A stretch of DNA of 64,000 bases from Chaenocephalus aceratus (lineage: Eukaryota; Chordata; Actinopteri; Perciformes; Channichthyidae): contig CM043801.1 in NCBI GenBank assembly GCA_023974075.1, positions 20,577,236 through 20,641,235 of the forward strand, read 5' to 3'. Shown in pieces: positions 28,801-40,034 of the stretch; position 1 is the first letter of the stretch, and each line of letters starts with the position of its first letter. A program made the position numbers and the translations under genes. The notes below the pieces were generated by a model. The model searched no databases. It was not told the DNA's origin and was given only the letters and a program-made list of their open reading frames with translations.

Positions 28801-30639
28801 AAGAAATGATTCTGGAGGGAATCATACGACAAAGTTGTAGGGTGATTCTATATTAGGAAATCATATGGTTTGATTACAATAATAGAACACTTTATCTTGC
28901 CAAGCCCTAAGATCTGATGCAAACAGTCTATTCCGTGTGCACACAAAAAAGCTTTGGATGGCTGGTGGTATGCATTACTCACACTGTTAACACATGTTTA
29001 CTGTAGACAGCAGAGAATACCTCTCTCTCTGCTGGCCGCTGATAAGCCTGCATCCAAAGGAACTGACAGAAGGGATTTCTGCATGCCCATCTGCAGCTCT
29101 GAACCAACCGAGTGGAATCTTCCCCAAATCTCCTGGACTGTCAAAAGACCTTCTGCTGCCTAATGACCGTCATAAACTTCAGGCGACCAGGGGCTCCCTA
29201 CCAGGACCAAGAAATAATCTGACCGTTTGTGAAGCCAGCAATGACAGCATGTTGTGTTACAACACACACAGCATTTTGGCTATGTGTGCTTGTTTGTGGA
29301 TTTGTGTACAGCATTGAAAAGTACCAACTTGGGGACCCCACAATTACACCTACTCTATACTTGGCCACACTATACTATGCTATACTAAAAATGCTGTAGA
29401 TGGTGGTATTTTTAGTTTATGCTTGCTCGCTCTGCACACTACATTTCCTGCTTTGACTTGCTACGCCTTCAGATGTTCCCAGTGCAGAGCCTTAACGCCA
29501 CGCACATCTAATGAACATACATGCACTCAGGTATGTAATTCAATTCCCACCCACCCTTTGTGTAGAATTGCTTTCTATGTTATCCCACTAATGAAACTTC
29601 ACATATATTACACAACATAAATCTTGTTGTGGACTTATCTTGAACTCAAGAAAAAGAGATTCCCCATCATATAGTGTCCAAAGCAATGCAGTCATCTGCT
29701 TTGACAACACAGCTAAGGGTCAGTGGTTTGAAAAAAAGACAGAGATACATAACTGGAAGAGAGAAGGACAAGCATTGTTAGACAAACAGGGTCAAGAGTC
29801 GGGATGTAGCAAATGAGATATTTCATCCTACATTGACTTTCCTGAAGTCAAAATTGAGGATTTGCCAACGGCTTATAGGAAGCTTTACTGCTTACATCTT
29901 CCACCTGTTTTAGAAAGAGCTACAAGATTAAGCAAATCCTCATGTTACAAACCAAAACACATTTTGGAAGCCATGTACCTGGCATCACTCCTGCATCAGA
30001 AGTACAGCAACATGTTTGTATAGATTTCTCTCTCCAAGGAAAATAAAAGTCAGTGGTGAATCAAGCATGAGCAGCTATTTTCTTTGGCTGCATATGTGAG
30101 TTAAAGAGAGATTTAAATTATAGAGTCCAAAAAAAATTCAAAATGTATATCTCAGTAAATGAAAAAAAAACGATGTTTGTGAATGCTGAAGCATTTAGAA
30201 CAATGGAGCCTTCAGGCTTGTTTGGTTCTGGCAACAGATTGAATTTGGCCATTTCAATGTTGTTATGGAAACGAGATGAGATGAGAAGTATCTGCGTGTG
30301 TGACACGTCTCACATTAACTGCTCCGCATCCAATCCGCCCAGATTCTGTAATTGCCTCTTTTCCGTGAACTGACCCGCGTGCCCCATTTTCTGTTCTATT
30401 CACTCTCTAATTCTTCCTTTTTATAGTTCTTACTGTCTTTCTTGCAGTTACTCTTTCTAATGCCCCCCTTATCTCTCAGTCTCTCTTGGTCCTGACACCT
30501 TAAGTGATCAAGCTACTATTTGCTCCTGCGATCTGAGTTAAGAGCCCACTCACTGACAAAAGAGCATTGTTTACTTTTGCTACTACTCCCACACACCACA
30601 CACCACACACACACACACACGCACGCACACACACACGTG

Positions 30640-30691
<52 letters not shown>

Positions 30692-31509
30692 TTAAACGGA
30701 TGCTGGTGATGGTAGCCTATTGAATAAACTCACGAGAGACTTCGTCCAATTTTTATAAAGTGAAGTGCTATAGATGCAGAGAATCGACGGGCGATGTATC
30801 CAACTAAATGGAGTGCACGTTATCATGTTAAAGCCATTCCAGTTCTTAACCAATTAAGAACATGTTGAGACATTTTTATCCGTCTTCATCACATGAAAAA
30901 TTGAATCTCTCTCTCAAATTGCACTTCAATTAAAATCCAAACAACCCAAACTGTCCCAGATCGTAGTTTGCTAGACGCTCTTAACTGTGCTATAATTATA
31001 AAGAGTTGCCAGTAAATCTGCATAACAAATACAAAAGCACAGACGCCCTCACGCTCAGAGCCTCCCACTCATCACCTGTCACTGCTCATATCTTCGTTGT
31101 GTCTCCAGCAGGGCGCTTTTAATTGATTTAGCCTCACTTTTTAATGTTTTTTGTTATATAATGTGTTGTCATTCATACTCAGTTATTATTTTTCTTCCCT
31201 CACATTCAGAGTTGTGGCAGGGAAGAAACTGAATACACTTCCACCTTCTTACCCACTCTTCTATCACACAGTCTCCACCATCAGGTCTACGTACCGGTAC
31301 TTCATGCCTGTGAGCTTGGCGGTGGACTCCTTGAGGTTATGGTGGTAGCGGTGGGTGAAGGTGCTCAGGCTGCGGGCGATCAGGGCCACGGTGCGGAAGC
31401 GGGCGCGGGCCTTGCTGGCTGTGTTGGGGCTGGGAGCGTTCTGCTTGCTGTGCTCGCCGTTTCGCGGGGCCTTCAGCCCGTGGTCCGTACATGCAAAGGA
31501 TACCTGCAT
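641..31509 (-). CDS. kcnab1: kcnab1: voltage-gated potassium channel beta-1 subunit, 14 coding exons
   Basis: Exons in transcript order: 31295-31509, 22056-22098, 20820-20857, 19784-19863, 19275-19320, 17746-17790, 16072-16115, 13389-13475, 2302-2387, 1660-1780, 1479-1573, 1068-1188, 835-923, 641-730. All have GT-AG borders. They sum to 1200 bp (399 residues plus stop), against about 401 residues for mammalian Kv-beta-1.1. The product is the cytoplasmic beta subunit of Kv1 channels: an N-terminal inactivation ball followed by an NADPH-binding aldo-keto reductase barrel. The catalytic tetrad known from the family is present: Asp and Tyr in DTAEVY, Lys in TTKLYW, Asn in FANRPD. The N-terminus (MQVSFAC) is the Kv-beta-1.1 type, with the redox-sensitive Cys7. 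Exon 2 is one base short and exon 5 one base long, so the frame as assembled breaks between them. Linkage to rap2b matches human 3q25 and favours KCNAB1 over KCNAB2 or KCNAB3. Which teleost co-orthologue (a or b) is not resolved. Confidence 0.95.
835..923 (-). CDS. kcnab1: kcnab1 exon 13
   Basis: 89 bp, TAG acceptor and GTATAA donor. It encodes [18 protein letters not shown] and [11 protein letters not shown], part of the NADPH-binding segment (LLGSS). Confidence 0.95.
1068..1188 (-). CDS. kcnab1: kcnab1 exon 12
   Basis: 121 bp, TAG acceptor and GTAAGG donor. It encodes [20 protein letters not shown] and [20 protein letters not shown]. The reading frame runs on past the donor, but homology ends exactly there. 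Confidence 0.95.
1300..1389 (+). repeat. SINE/LINE 3' tail with (AATGT)n
   Basis: The stretch GTAAGTCGCTTTGGATAAAA followed by GCGTCAGCTAAATG is the common 3' end of fish tRNA-derived SINEs and L2-clade LINEs. It ends in about nine AATGT units (1345-1389). No 5' part is recognisable, so this is a 5'-truncated copy. It lies in the intron between exons 11 and 12 of kcnab1. Confidence 0.75.
1479..1573 (-). CDS. kcnab1: kcnab1 exon 11
   Basis: 95 bp, CAG acceptor and GTATAC donor. It encodes [18 protein letters not shown] and [20 protein letters not shown] is the nucleotide-pocket loop shared by Kv-beta proteins. Confidence 0.95.
1660..1780 (-). CDS. kcnab1: kcnab1 exon 10
   Basis: 121 bp, TAG acceptor and GTAAGT donor. 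It encodes [38 protein letters not shown] and KI. EQAEYH is a family hallmark near the cofactor site. Confidence 0.95.
2302..2387 (-). CDS. kcnab1: kcnab1 exon 9
   Basis: 86 bp, CAG acceptor and GTGAGT donor. It encodes [16 protein letters not shown], then [12 protein letters not shown]. It is separated from exon 8 by about 11 kb, most of it a nested retrotransposon. Confidence 0.95.
3209..3297 (+). repeat. (GT)44 microsatellite
   Basis: Uninterrupted GT dinucleotide run in the large kcnab1 intron. The His/Thr-rich ORF on the opposite strand is an artefact of this repeat. Confidence 0.98.
3298..4632. other. kcnab1 intron, no gene seen
   Basis: AT-rich intronic DNA between the GT array and the retrotransposon. 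No coding, RNA or clear repeat feature recognised. Confidence 0.6.
4633..4921 (+). repeat. 5' LTR of the Gmr1-like element
   Basis: Starts TGTGACAA after AGTA and ends CTTGTAACA. It contains a TATA-like GATATAAGAG (about 4733) and an AATAAA (4848). From 4664 onward it matches the 3' LTR with about six substitutions and one 2-base gap over about 258 bp; the first 31 bp do not match. Confidence 0.85.
4924..4941 (+). promoter_or_regulatory. Primer-binding site, tRNA-Pro-like
   Basis: TGGGGGCTCGTCCCATCC starts two bases after the LTR. Its first 13 bases match the proline-tRNA primer-binding site familiar from gammaretroviruses; the last bases diverge. Confidence 0.65.
5360..6417 (+). pseudogene. 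gag of the Gmr1-like element (broken)
   Basis: A plausible start ATG at 5360 opens a short N-terminal segment. A frameshift near 5435, in an A run, moves the homology to the frame used from 5491. The central part contains a charged helix (about 5620-5830) and then a SCAN-like capsid segment at about 5960-6350 ([36 protein letters not shown]). An in-frame TAG at 5941 splits it, and another stop closes the frame at 6415-6417. SCAN domains of vertebrate zinc-finger proteins are thought to derive from gag of this retrotransposon group, which fits the assignment. Confidence 0.8.
6429..7561 (+). pseudogene. CCHC knuckle, protease and integrase N-terminus of the Gmr1-like element
   Basis: A CCHC zinc knuckle, CX2CX4HX4C, lies at 6429-6470. 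The protease active site reads LRDTGA at 6792-6809. Four in-frame 12-bp units coding RDDA lie between them. Near the end an integrase HHCC finger begins (HDDVAGH at about 7455-7474, then WPRLKKTV). The finger is cut at 7561 by a (TAA)n-tailed LINE fragment, and its cysteine half resumes after 8066. Confidence 0.85.
6555..6602 (+). repeat. 12-bp in-frame minisatellite (4 units)
   Basis: Four exact copies of AGGGATGACGCT inside the retrotransposon gene. Each adds Arg-Asp-Asp-Ala, so the array preserves the reading frame. Confidence 0.97.
7562..8066 (-). mobile_element. 5'-truncated L2-like LINE fragment inside the integrase region
   Basis: On the minus strand the frame 8064-7729 encodes the C-terminal end typical of L2/Rex1-type ORF2: [20 protein letters not shown], then [15 protein letters not shown] and a stop. 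The 3' end runs into ATT repeats, (TAA)n at 7562-7599 on the plus strand. It is inserted antisense in the integrase finger of the Gmr1-like element, so it is younger than that element. Target-site duplication is not clear. Confidence 0.82.
8067..9210 (+). pseudogene. Integrase core of the Gmr1-like element
   Basis: The second half of the zinc finger ([10 protein letters not shown]) follows the LINE. After a small loss and frame change near 8148 the catalytic core runs on. The D,D,E residues are visible: IDCVGP (8151), SDQGTNF (Asp 8331-8333) and ALERFHQ (Glu 8439-8441). A basic C-terminal region with an HINLLKPY motif follows (about 8939-8960). The frame passes into reverse transcriptase through a frameshift near 9200. 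Integrase lies upstream of reverse transcriptase. Confidence 0.87.
9205..9826 (+). pseudogene. Reverse transcriptase of the Gmr1-like element
   Basis: The palm and fingers are recognisable: [46 protein letters not shown]. The active-site box YLDDLVVYS is at about 9710-9736. A frameshift near 9815 (a stop in the local frame) separates it from the connection and RNase H part. Confidence 0.9.
9827..10520 (+). pseudogene. RNase H of the Gmr1-like element
   Basis: The connection domain ([11 protein letters not shown]) leads to RNase H with [17 protein letters not shown] and [11 protein letters not shown]. An in-frame TAA at 10341-10343 interrupts it. The frame then continues with [11 protein letters not shown] and ends DALSRAVP, stop at 10518-10520. 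Confidence 0.88.
10735..11763 (+). repeat. 3' LTR of the Gmr1-like element, split by a MITE
   Basis: Sequence matching the 5' LTR begins at 10735 (TGCTGCTGTAACC), is interrupted at 10810-11579, resumes at AAGAGGGCTGC and ends TTGTAACA at 11763, followed by AGTA. The stretch just upstream (about 10706-10734) does not match the first 31 bp of the 5' LTR. Confidence 0.85.
10810..11579. mobile_element. Harbinger-like MITE (770 bp)
   Basis: Perfect terminal inverted repeats TGGCGCGTTTCCACTGCAG / CTGCAGTGGAAACGCGCCA and a 3-bp TAA duplication on both sides (10807-10809, 11580-11582), typical of PIF/Harbinger. The empty site is visible in the 5' LTR (GATATAAGAGGG at about 4733). No transposase frame inside; the internal sequence is GC-rich near the ends. 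Confidence 0.85.
11768..13388. other. kcnab1 intron, no gene seen
   Basis: Intronic DNA with only small simple repeats, for example (AATC)n near 12583. No conserved coding segment recognised. Confidence 0.6.
13389..13475 (-). CDS. kcnab1: kcnab1 exon 8 (catalytic Asn)
   Basis: 87 bp, TAG acceptor and GTAAGT donor. It encodes [17 protein letters not shown], then [11 protein letters not shown]. The Asn of FANRPD is the fourth catalytic and cofactor-contacting residue. Confidence 0.95.
13476..16071. other. kcnab1 intron, no gene seen
   Basis: Mostly AT-rich. Open frames near 14766 and 15540 have no recognisable domain and no exon-like borders. Confidence 0.6.
16072..16115 (-). CDS. kcnab1: kcnab1 exon 7
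   Basis: 44 bp, CAG acceptor and GTAACA donor. It encodes [14 protein letters not shown], the conserved helix region after the catalytic lysine. A piggyBac-like MITE lies in the intron between this exon and exon 6. Confidence 0.94.
16545..16914. mobile_element. TTAA-flanked MITE (370 bp), piggyBac-like
   Basis: Terminal inverted repeats of about 37 bp, starting AGGTGGGGTAGGTAAGTTT and running to GGCTCGAGAT, with a single mismatch between arms. TTAA lies directly outside both ends (16541-16544, 16915-16918), the target used by piggyBac-type transposases. No coding capacity. Confidence 0.8.
16919..19274. other. kcnab1 introns around exon 6, no other gene seen
   Basis: Apart from exon 6 (17746-17790), no feature is recognised. 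Open frames here lack family resemblance. Confidence 0.55.
17746..17790 (-). CDS. kcnab1: kcnab1 exon 6 (catalytic Lys)
   Basis: 45 bp, CAG acceptor and GTAAGT donor. It encodes [15 protein letters not shown] after the split Arg codon. The Lys of TTKLYW is the third catalytic residue. Confidence 0.94.
19275..19320 (-). CDS. kcnab1: kcnab1 exon 5, one base too long
   Basis: CAG acceptor, GTAAAA donor. It encodes [12 protein letters not shown] and then should read C-W-R into exon 6. A run of seven A (seven T at 19283-19289 on the plus strand) is one longer than the frame allows, making 46 bp instead of 45. A homopolymer length error is the simplest explanation. Confidence 0.9.
19784..19863 (-). 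CDS. kcnab1: kcnab1 exon 4 (catalytic Asp and Tyr)
   Basis: 80 bp, CAG acceptor and GTGAGT donor. It encodes [17 protein letters not shown], then [10 protein letters not shown]. The Asp and Tyr of DTAEVY are two of the four catalytic residues of the aldo-keto reductase fold. Confidence 0.94.
20283..20428 (+). repeat. Imperfect (GT)n microsatellite
   Basis: GT-rich array with GC and TT interruptions, in the intron between exons 3 and 4. The Cys/Val-rich ORF across it is a repeat artefact. Confidence 0.95.
20820..20857 (-). CDS. kcnab1: kcnab1 exon 3 ([12 protein letters not shown])
   Basis: 38-bp exon with a CAG acceptor and GTAAGA donor. It encodes the strongly conserved stretch [13 protein letters not shown] at the start of the reductase barrel. 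Too short to be found as an ORF, but the match is nearly complete. Confidence 0.92.
21794..21861 (+). repeat. (GC)n(AC)n microsatellite
   Basis: GCGCGCGCGC leading into an AC array, an alternating purine-pyrimidine tract in the intron between exons 2 and 3. Confidence 0.95.
22056..22098 (-). CDS. kcnab1: kcnab1 exon 2 ([14 protein letters not shown]), one base short
   Basis: Bounded by a TAG acceptor and a GTGAGT donor. It completes the Arg codon of exon 1 and encodes [14 protein letters not shown]. The 43 bp end in phase 0, while exon 3 needs one more G to give the conserved LGLGTW; the expected length is 44 bp. Joined as written, the next codons run L-A-H-G-stop. Confidence 0.88.
22099..23741. 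other. kcnab1 intron 1, no gene seen
   Basis: Searched on both strands for other Kv-beta first exons; none recognised. No clear repeat. Confidence 0.55.
23742..24220 (+). repeat. 479-bp compound GT array
   Basis: Almost pure GT with scattered GG, TTG and GAGT interruptions that divide it into about ten blocks. It lies in intron 1 of kcnab1. Several long low-complexity ORFs cover it in different frames on both strands and none is real. Confidence 0.97.
24221..27270. other. kcnab1 intron 1, no gene seen
   Basis: Non-coding as far as can be read, apart from a GT array at 25806-25876. Confidence 0.55.
25806..25876 (+). repeat. (GT)n microsatellite
   Basis: GT run with two short interruptions, in kcnab1 intron 1. 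Confidence 0.96.
27283..28088 (+). mobile_element. 5'-truncated LINE with 12-bp target-site duplication
   Basis: An exact AAACCATAGACT flanks it on both sides (27271-27282, 28089-28100). Inside, the C-terminal end of a LINE ORF2 is readable ([25 protein letters not shown]), followed by a 3' UTR with TTCTTCCGACCCCTTTTCGG and a tail TAAACTAAACTAAAC. It is sense to the plus strand, so antisense to kcnab1. Confidence 0.83.
28101..30590. other. kcnab1 intron 1, no gene seen
   Basis: AT-rich. The 88-residue ORF near 28117 and the ORFs near 29000 have no recognisable domain. Confidence 0.55.
30591..30688 (+). repeat. (AC)n microsatellite with GC core
   Basis: AC array interrupted by GTGCGCGCG, close to kcnab1 exon 1 in intron 1. 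Confidence 0.96.
31295..31509 (-). CDS. kcnab1: kcnab1 exon 1 (start codon, inactivation ball)
   Basis: It begins at the ATG complementary to 31507-31509 and encodes [11 protein letters not shown], then a basic stretch ([15 protein letters not shown]), ending in TGMKYR. The N-terminal ball with Cys7 is the part that plugs the Kv1 pore in Kv-beta-1.1. The frame stays open past 31295, but homology stops at MKYR and a GTACGT donor lies there, so the exon is ended at 31295 in phase 2. The exon is GC-rich compared with its surroundings. Confidence 0.92.
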
Positions 31510-35425
<3,916 letters not shown>

Positions 35426-36236
35426 ACTCTAAACATTCATTCAGGGGACCTTTTACCTCCACTTCATTAAATGCATGGTTGCAAGATAAAAATGTGAGTT
35501 AATTGATTTAGATAAACATTTTAAATTGCAAACATTAATTTATAAGTTGTGTTGACGTAATAATGTTGGTAATTCCATCAACTTAATATTGTGTGTAATT
35601 TGAACTCGGATTTCTGCGTTAATTGACTTAAAACTAAATTCAATTTGTAGTAAGTAATGCAATTGGCTTGATAACTTAATTTGTCTACACCTTGAGTTAA
35701 GGATTTCAAGTCCACTCCCATTTAACATGCCTGGACAAGTTCCGACAGTTAAGACTGTGTGTGAAGACATAGGCTAAAGAAATACTATACAAAGGACATT
35801 TTAAAGGTGAGTGTCATCTTTTGTCATTCAAATACATTAGATAGCCTTGTAGTTGCACTGTACAGTATAGGCAAATTGCTGTTTGACCACAATTAGCAGC
35901 CTTTGGAGTGTTTATTTTGTGTGTTTCTTGCTCATTTCATGCAGTGTTGCTTTTATATCTAGAAAAAACCTGCAGGAAGACCTGTTAGGTATGGTATTTG
36001 TATTACGTTGGTTAATATTGTGATATCACTTTTTATAAAAAAAAAAAGTCTTGGTATTAAAGGCTGCATTACATCGTGTCAAGATGTGTAAAGTATCGTA
36101 ATTTGATTCTGTCAGTGCCACCCAGACATACGTTTATCTACTTGATGTTAAGACTTTGCATCAACAGTAAATGCAAAGATACTATGCCATTCTAGGCTGA
36201 TTGGTATCTTGTAAAGTTGGCCCATATCGAAACAAA

Positions 36237-37878
36237 ATGGGCTGGAGATGCAAAATATGTAAATTTGAAACCTCTGCAAAAACAGGGTTGCTAAAACATT
36301 ACAGGTTATGCCATGGTCATGGTGGTCAACCTCTGCCATGTCTTTATCCAGATTGTTTTTGTTTCTTAAAAACATGGGGTAGCCTTAGATCACATCAATT
36401 AAGAAATCACTCTCAGGAAACTCAGGAAAGAGTCAGAACGACAGATTCCTCTTTCACTTGCCAGTGTTGCAGTCCCAGCACAATCTCCACTGAAAAGAGC
36501 TTTTTGAACACCTTGGTCGACATTTGAAAGAAAATTAGACTGTCATGTTTAAGAACTGCACTTTCAGGAACATTTGCCTACCACAGAAGCCGAAAGCATA
36601 CTCCTCACTCACTGCAAGACTTTAAAGAAGACCTGCTAAAGAGGTATGCAAGTTGTTCAAATACAGATGATTACAGTGATGTTGATGTTCAGGATGGTGA
36701 ACTGTCTATTACTGATGATGGTCAAGATAATGATGTGAGAGATTTACCAAACCTCATTGAAAATAATTTGGCTGTTGACTGGTATTTTCTTTCTAAGTGA
36801 CTTCACTTGGAATGGAAAACCAGTCAAAAATAATGTGTAATTTCAGTGACTTGCTTTTTACCTCTGTATGTCAGTTCATACAGATGTAGGAGTTGAACTC
36901 TTTAACTAATGTGTTCAGTTGTAGTATAAATGAAGGCAGTATAACTAATTGTCTGCAATATTTAATTATTCTGTTTGTTTGGCCCACAGATAAATGACGA
37001 ATTCAAGAGTATAACCACCGTAAGCCTTGAATCAACTGGGGAGGAGCTACTGGAGTGAGAATCAGGAAGATCAAGGACATGCTTCTTGAGGTAGGATCAT
37101 TATTTAGAGTTGTCATTGAATTGCAAGTTGTTGGCAGTCACCCATTCAGAATATATTAATTTAGGTCATTTCCCTTTTTTTCCTTTTTCATAAATAGCAC
37201 AATACAATTGGAGTATGCAGAGAACTAGTCATCCGCTGCCTTGTCGTGTACCTTGGAGAAAAGGAAGAGGACCTTCTCAAGGAGTTTAATGTAAGTAATC
37301 CAAATCCATGGGCACAGTGTAAAAACACAGGGCAAAAGCACTGCTCTCTGTCAGTTACAATTTGAAGCATATTGCACTTTTGGCCACACCCCAATCAACA
37401 ATATCTTAGCAACATTTAGCATGGATAGATGTTGACAGTAATGGAATTTGAAAATGATTGTGTAGAATTTGACAAGTGGCTTTTGCTCTTCACTTAACCA
37501 GTTCAAATGTTGTATGGAACCTGCAAAAAAGATGAGAAAGTACACTAAAACTTGCACGGTTGTGATTATATCGCGATGACAAAATGTGTCCACAGGCATT
37601 TAAACACTAGGCAAAGTACTCAAAACCACCTCTGTGTGTCTTCAGGACCACGTTGCCATGATGACACACACATGCTTCAAAAGAACACAAAAGAGTTCGA
37701 GGCAGACCTTGATGGACAAGTGATGAATATCGCCATCATCAGTGACCGGTCCACCCCAGGATCTGACCATACGATGGCAACCATCGTGGTCGAGGGAAAC
37801 AAAGTTGTTGAGGGAAAGGATATCCCAAAGTGCTGTGCTTTGCTGATGGGCATAATATATGCGCTGTCTGCAGTGTAA
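36237..37878 (+). pseudogene. Decayed C2H2 gene of a multicopy fish family
   Basis: The ATG at 36237 opens MGWRCKICKFETSAKTG. Two well-formed fingers follow: CX2CX12HX4H (from 36246) and CX4CX12HX4H (CLYPDC...LRSHQLRNH). A third, cysteine-only remnant follows. After a frame change near 36540 the same gene continues as HRSRKHTPHSLQDFKEDLLK and an acidic stretch. Exon-like pieces follow with splice-like borders: 37198-37290 (VCRELVIRCLVVYLGEKEED, then GTAAGT) and about 37648-37878 (NIAIISD, VVEGKDIPKCCALLMGIIYAL, stop). This layout resembles the uncharacterised C2H2 and SAMD3-like genes repeated across fish genomes. The frame break and disagreeing splice phases argue for a decayed copy. The resemblance is from memory of the family and function is unknown. 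Confidence 0.6.
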
Positions 37879-38069
37879 ACATCTTTGTTACATCTTTTGT
37901 AAAATTGATGTGTGTGATTGGTGCAGATTGGTGGCCATTGAAAGTCTGTTACTGTAGTTTTACAAAATGTTTACAAAAGTTCTAGAAAACGATTTTAAAA
38001 CTAGTTACAACATTTTACAGCTTTTACCTATTCGGCACTGGTTTTAAGGCTTCTAACTTTGATGTGATG

Positions 38070-38545
38070 GCAGAATGTATGTGCTGTATCCCCTTTCATG
38101 TTATGTTATGCATGGGGTTTTTGTTGTTGTGTTTTACTTGTTGTTTGCTCCTTTTACCCCTCACTGACAGGGGGCGTGGCTGGTATACTCCTGGCTGCAG
38201 ATGAGGCACACCTGTCCCCACTCACATGATCAACCTGCTCTTTAAGAGCCTGGCCCTCACCTCACTTCTCTGCCAGTGAATTGCATGCTGTTCCACGGTC
38301 CGGAGTGCCTTTCTGCAGCCTTGAGTCTGTTTTGTTCACTTCGCAGTTTTTTGAGGAGCTTTTTGAGTTTTTGTCGGGAACGTTTTCCCTCAGCTTTGTT
38401 TTTGGACTTACTGCGGCCAGCCAGCTCTCTGTCGTCAGCACCTGCCTTGGACTACCTTCCTTTATTAAACACATTGAAACTTTATTTTTGTCAGTCTCTG
38501 CTTTGGGGTCCAAGTAGTATCCAAACTTCACATTTAATTTCCCAT
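38070..38545 (+). repeat. Possible solo LTR
   Basis: The segment ending CTTTATTAAACACATTG and CTTTGGGGTCC resembles the 3' part of fish Ty3/gypsy LTRs (polyadenylation region). No matching second LTR, no internal genes and no clear duplication are visible. Confidence 0.3.
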
Positions 38546-40034
38546 GGTAATATGGCTAATATGTTTATTTAACGTTTTTGGGGCAATTTAAATGTGTTAT
38601 TTTATTCTCAAGATTTATATATCATATGTTGAAATACATAACTGCAGTTCAAAATAAAAAAGTGAATTGCCTAACATTTTTGTTGTTGAATTAATTAATT
38701 AATTAACCTCTTAAGCCCCACGGACCCGGTTCGGGGCGCTGAAATCGTGTCATTTGCAGGAAACAACGTCTAAGGAACCTTAATATTTAATAAACTATGA
38801 ATATTTTATATCCATATAACGGGAAAAAACTTTTCCAAAGATACAAACTTGCGACGTTATCAACAAAAACGTACATCAAAACATGTGGTGCTAGGTAGCC
38901 TACAACGCTAACATGGCTTACCTTGGTTTTGTCTGGTCAAAACTGGTCTTCAATGGCATTAAAACGATAACAACGATGCTGTAGTTAATCCATAGGTTAA
39001 TATCCAATGTGTCTGTGTCCCCTTTGAAATGTTCTGATAATCTATAAGCAATACAACTGCAATTCCGTTTTAAAATATCAGAGCAGGCCATTCCTACGCT
39101 CTGTAGCAAGATTGAATGCGCAAAGACGTCACCTTTTTTAACATGAGTGTGTGCGGGACGATTCCCTTCGATTCTATTGGCTCTAACGGTCAGAAAGAGA
39201 TGTCACATGTCAAAATCGAAGAAGGGGGGCCAGAGATAAGGAAAATCCACCCAAATGGCCCCAGAAGAGGTTTTTTTTGCTAAATCTGTCTAAAAAGGTC
39301 AAATATCACTTGTTTTGCATCAATCTTGATACAGGGTACTTATTTGTTGTAATTTGGATTCCTAAAGCTTTTAGTCTACTAACCCATCATCCAAGGTTAG
39401 TTTTCACTATAAGTACAACATATCTTTTGGACGGACACTATAATTTACAGTTTTTTACCATGTTCAATCAGAATTTTCTTTCAAATAAAAATCATCTATT
39501 GATTCTGACTTTTCTACATCCAACTCACAGGTTTATCATTACTTTGAGAAAAAAGATTATTAATTTAACCATTTTAGAAGGGAAGATATGGTCATTTGTT
39601 CTGGGAATGTCATTTTCGAGCCTGAAACCTGAAAAACAGGCTTGGAGCTAGGCAAAAACATGAAAAAGTAAAAAATATATATATATATATATATTTGGAG
39701 CAACTTAATTTATAAATGGTTGTCAACTTAAAGACTTGTGTTCACAATGATGGTAATTAAGTACATTCAACTTACAATTAATTTTAAATAATGTGGAATT
39801 GGAACAACTTCATTTTTTTTGTAATAAACTTAAAAACTTATGTTTATGCTACCAATTATTAAGTAAGTGGTAATTAAAAACACCTATGATTGTAGAAGAA
39901 AAGCATTCTCCCCTAACTCAAATACGTTTGTTGGCTTAACACAATTTCATTAGAAGTTGTCTTAACTCAATAAACATTGATGCAATCTGTTGCGTTGATT
40001 TTCTTTGTTGAGCCAAAGCATTTGTTTTTAGAGT

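Larger units (their letters stand above)
35426..40034. mobile_element. Candidate gene-bearing repeat unit with ACTCTAAA ends
   Basis: The left border starts ACTCTAAAC and the right border ends GTTTTTAGAGT, its near complement. Inside both ends, for about 350 bp, the sequence is rich in short AACTTA/TTAAGTT motifs in roughly opposite orientation, a subterminal pattern common in fish DNA transposons. Between them lies a decayed C2H2 gene (36237-37878). No matching target-site duplication and no transposase are visible, so the borders and even the unity of the element are inference. Confidence 0.4.

Noticed and set aside
22099..31294. Alternative first exons of kcnab1 (Kv-beta-1.2 or 1.3 types)
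   Set aside because: Looked for on the minus strand but nothing like their N-termini was found; they may lie elsewhere or be lost.
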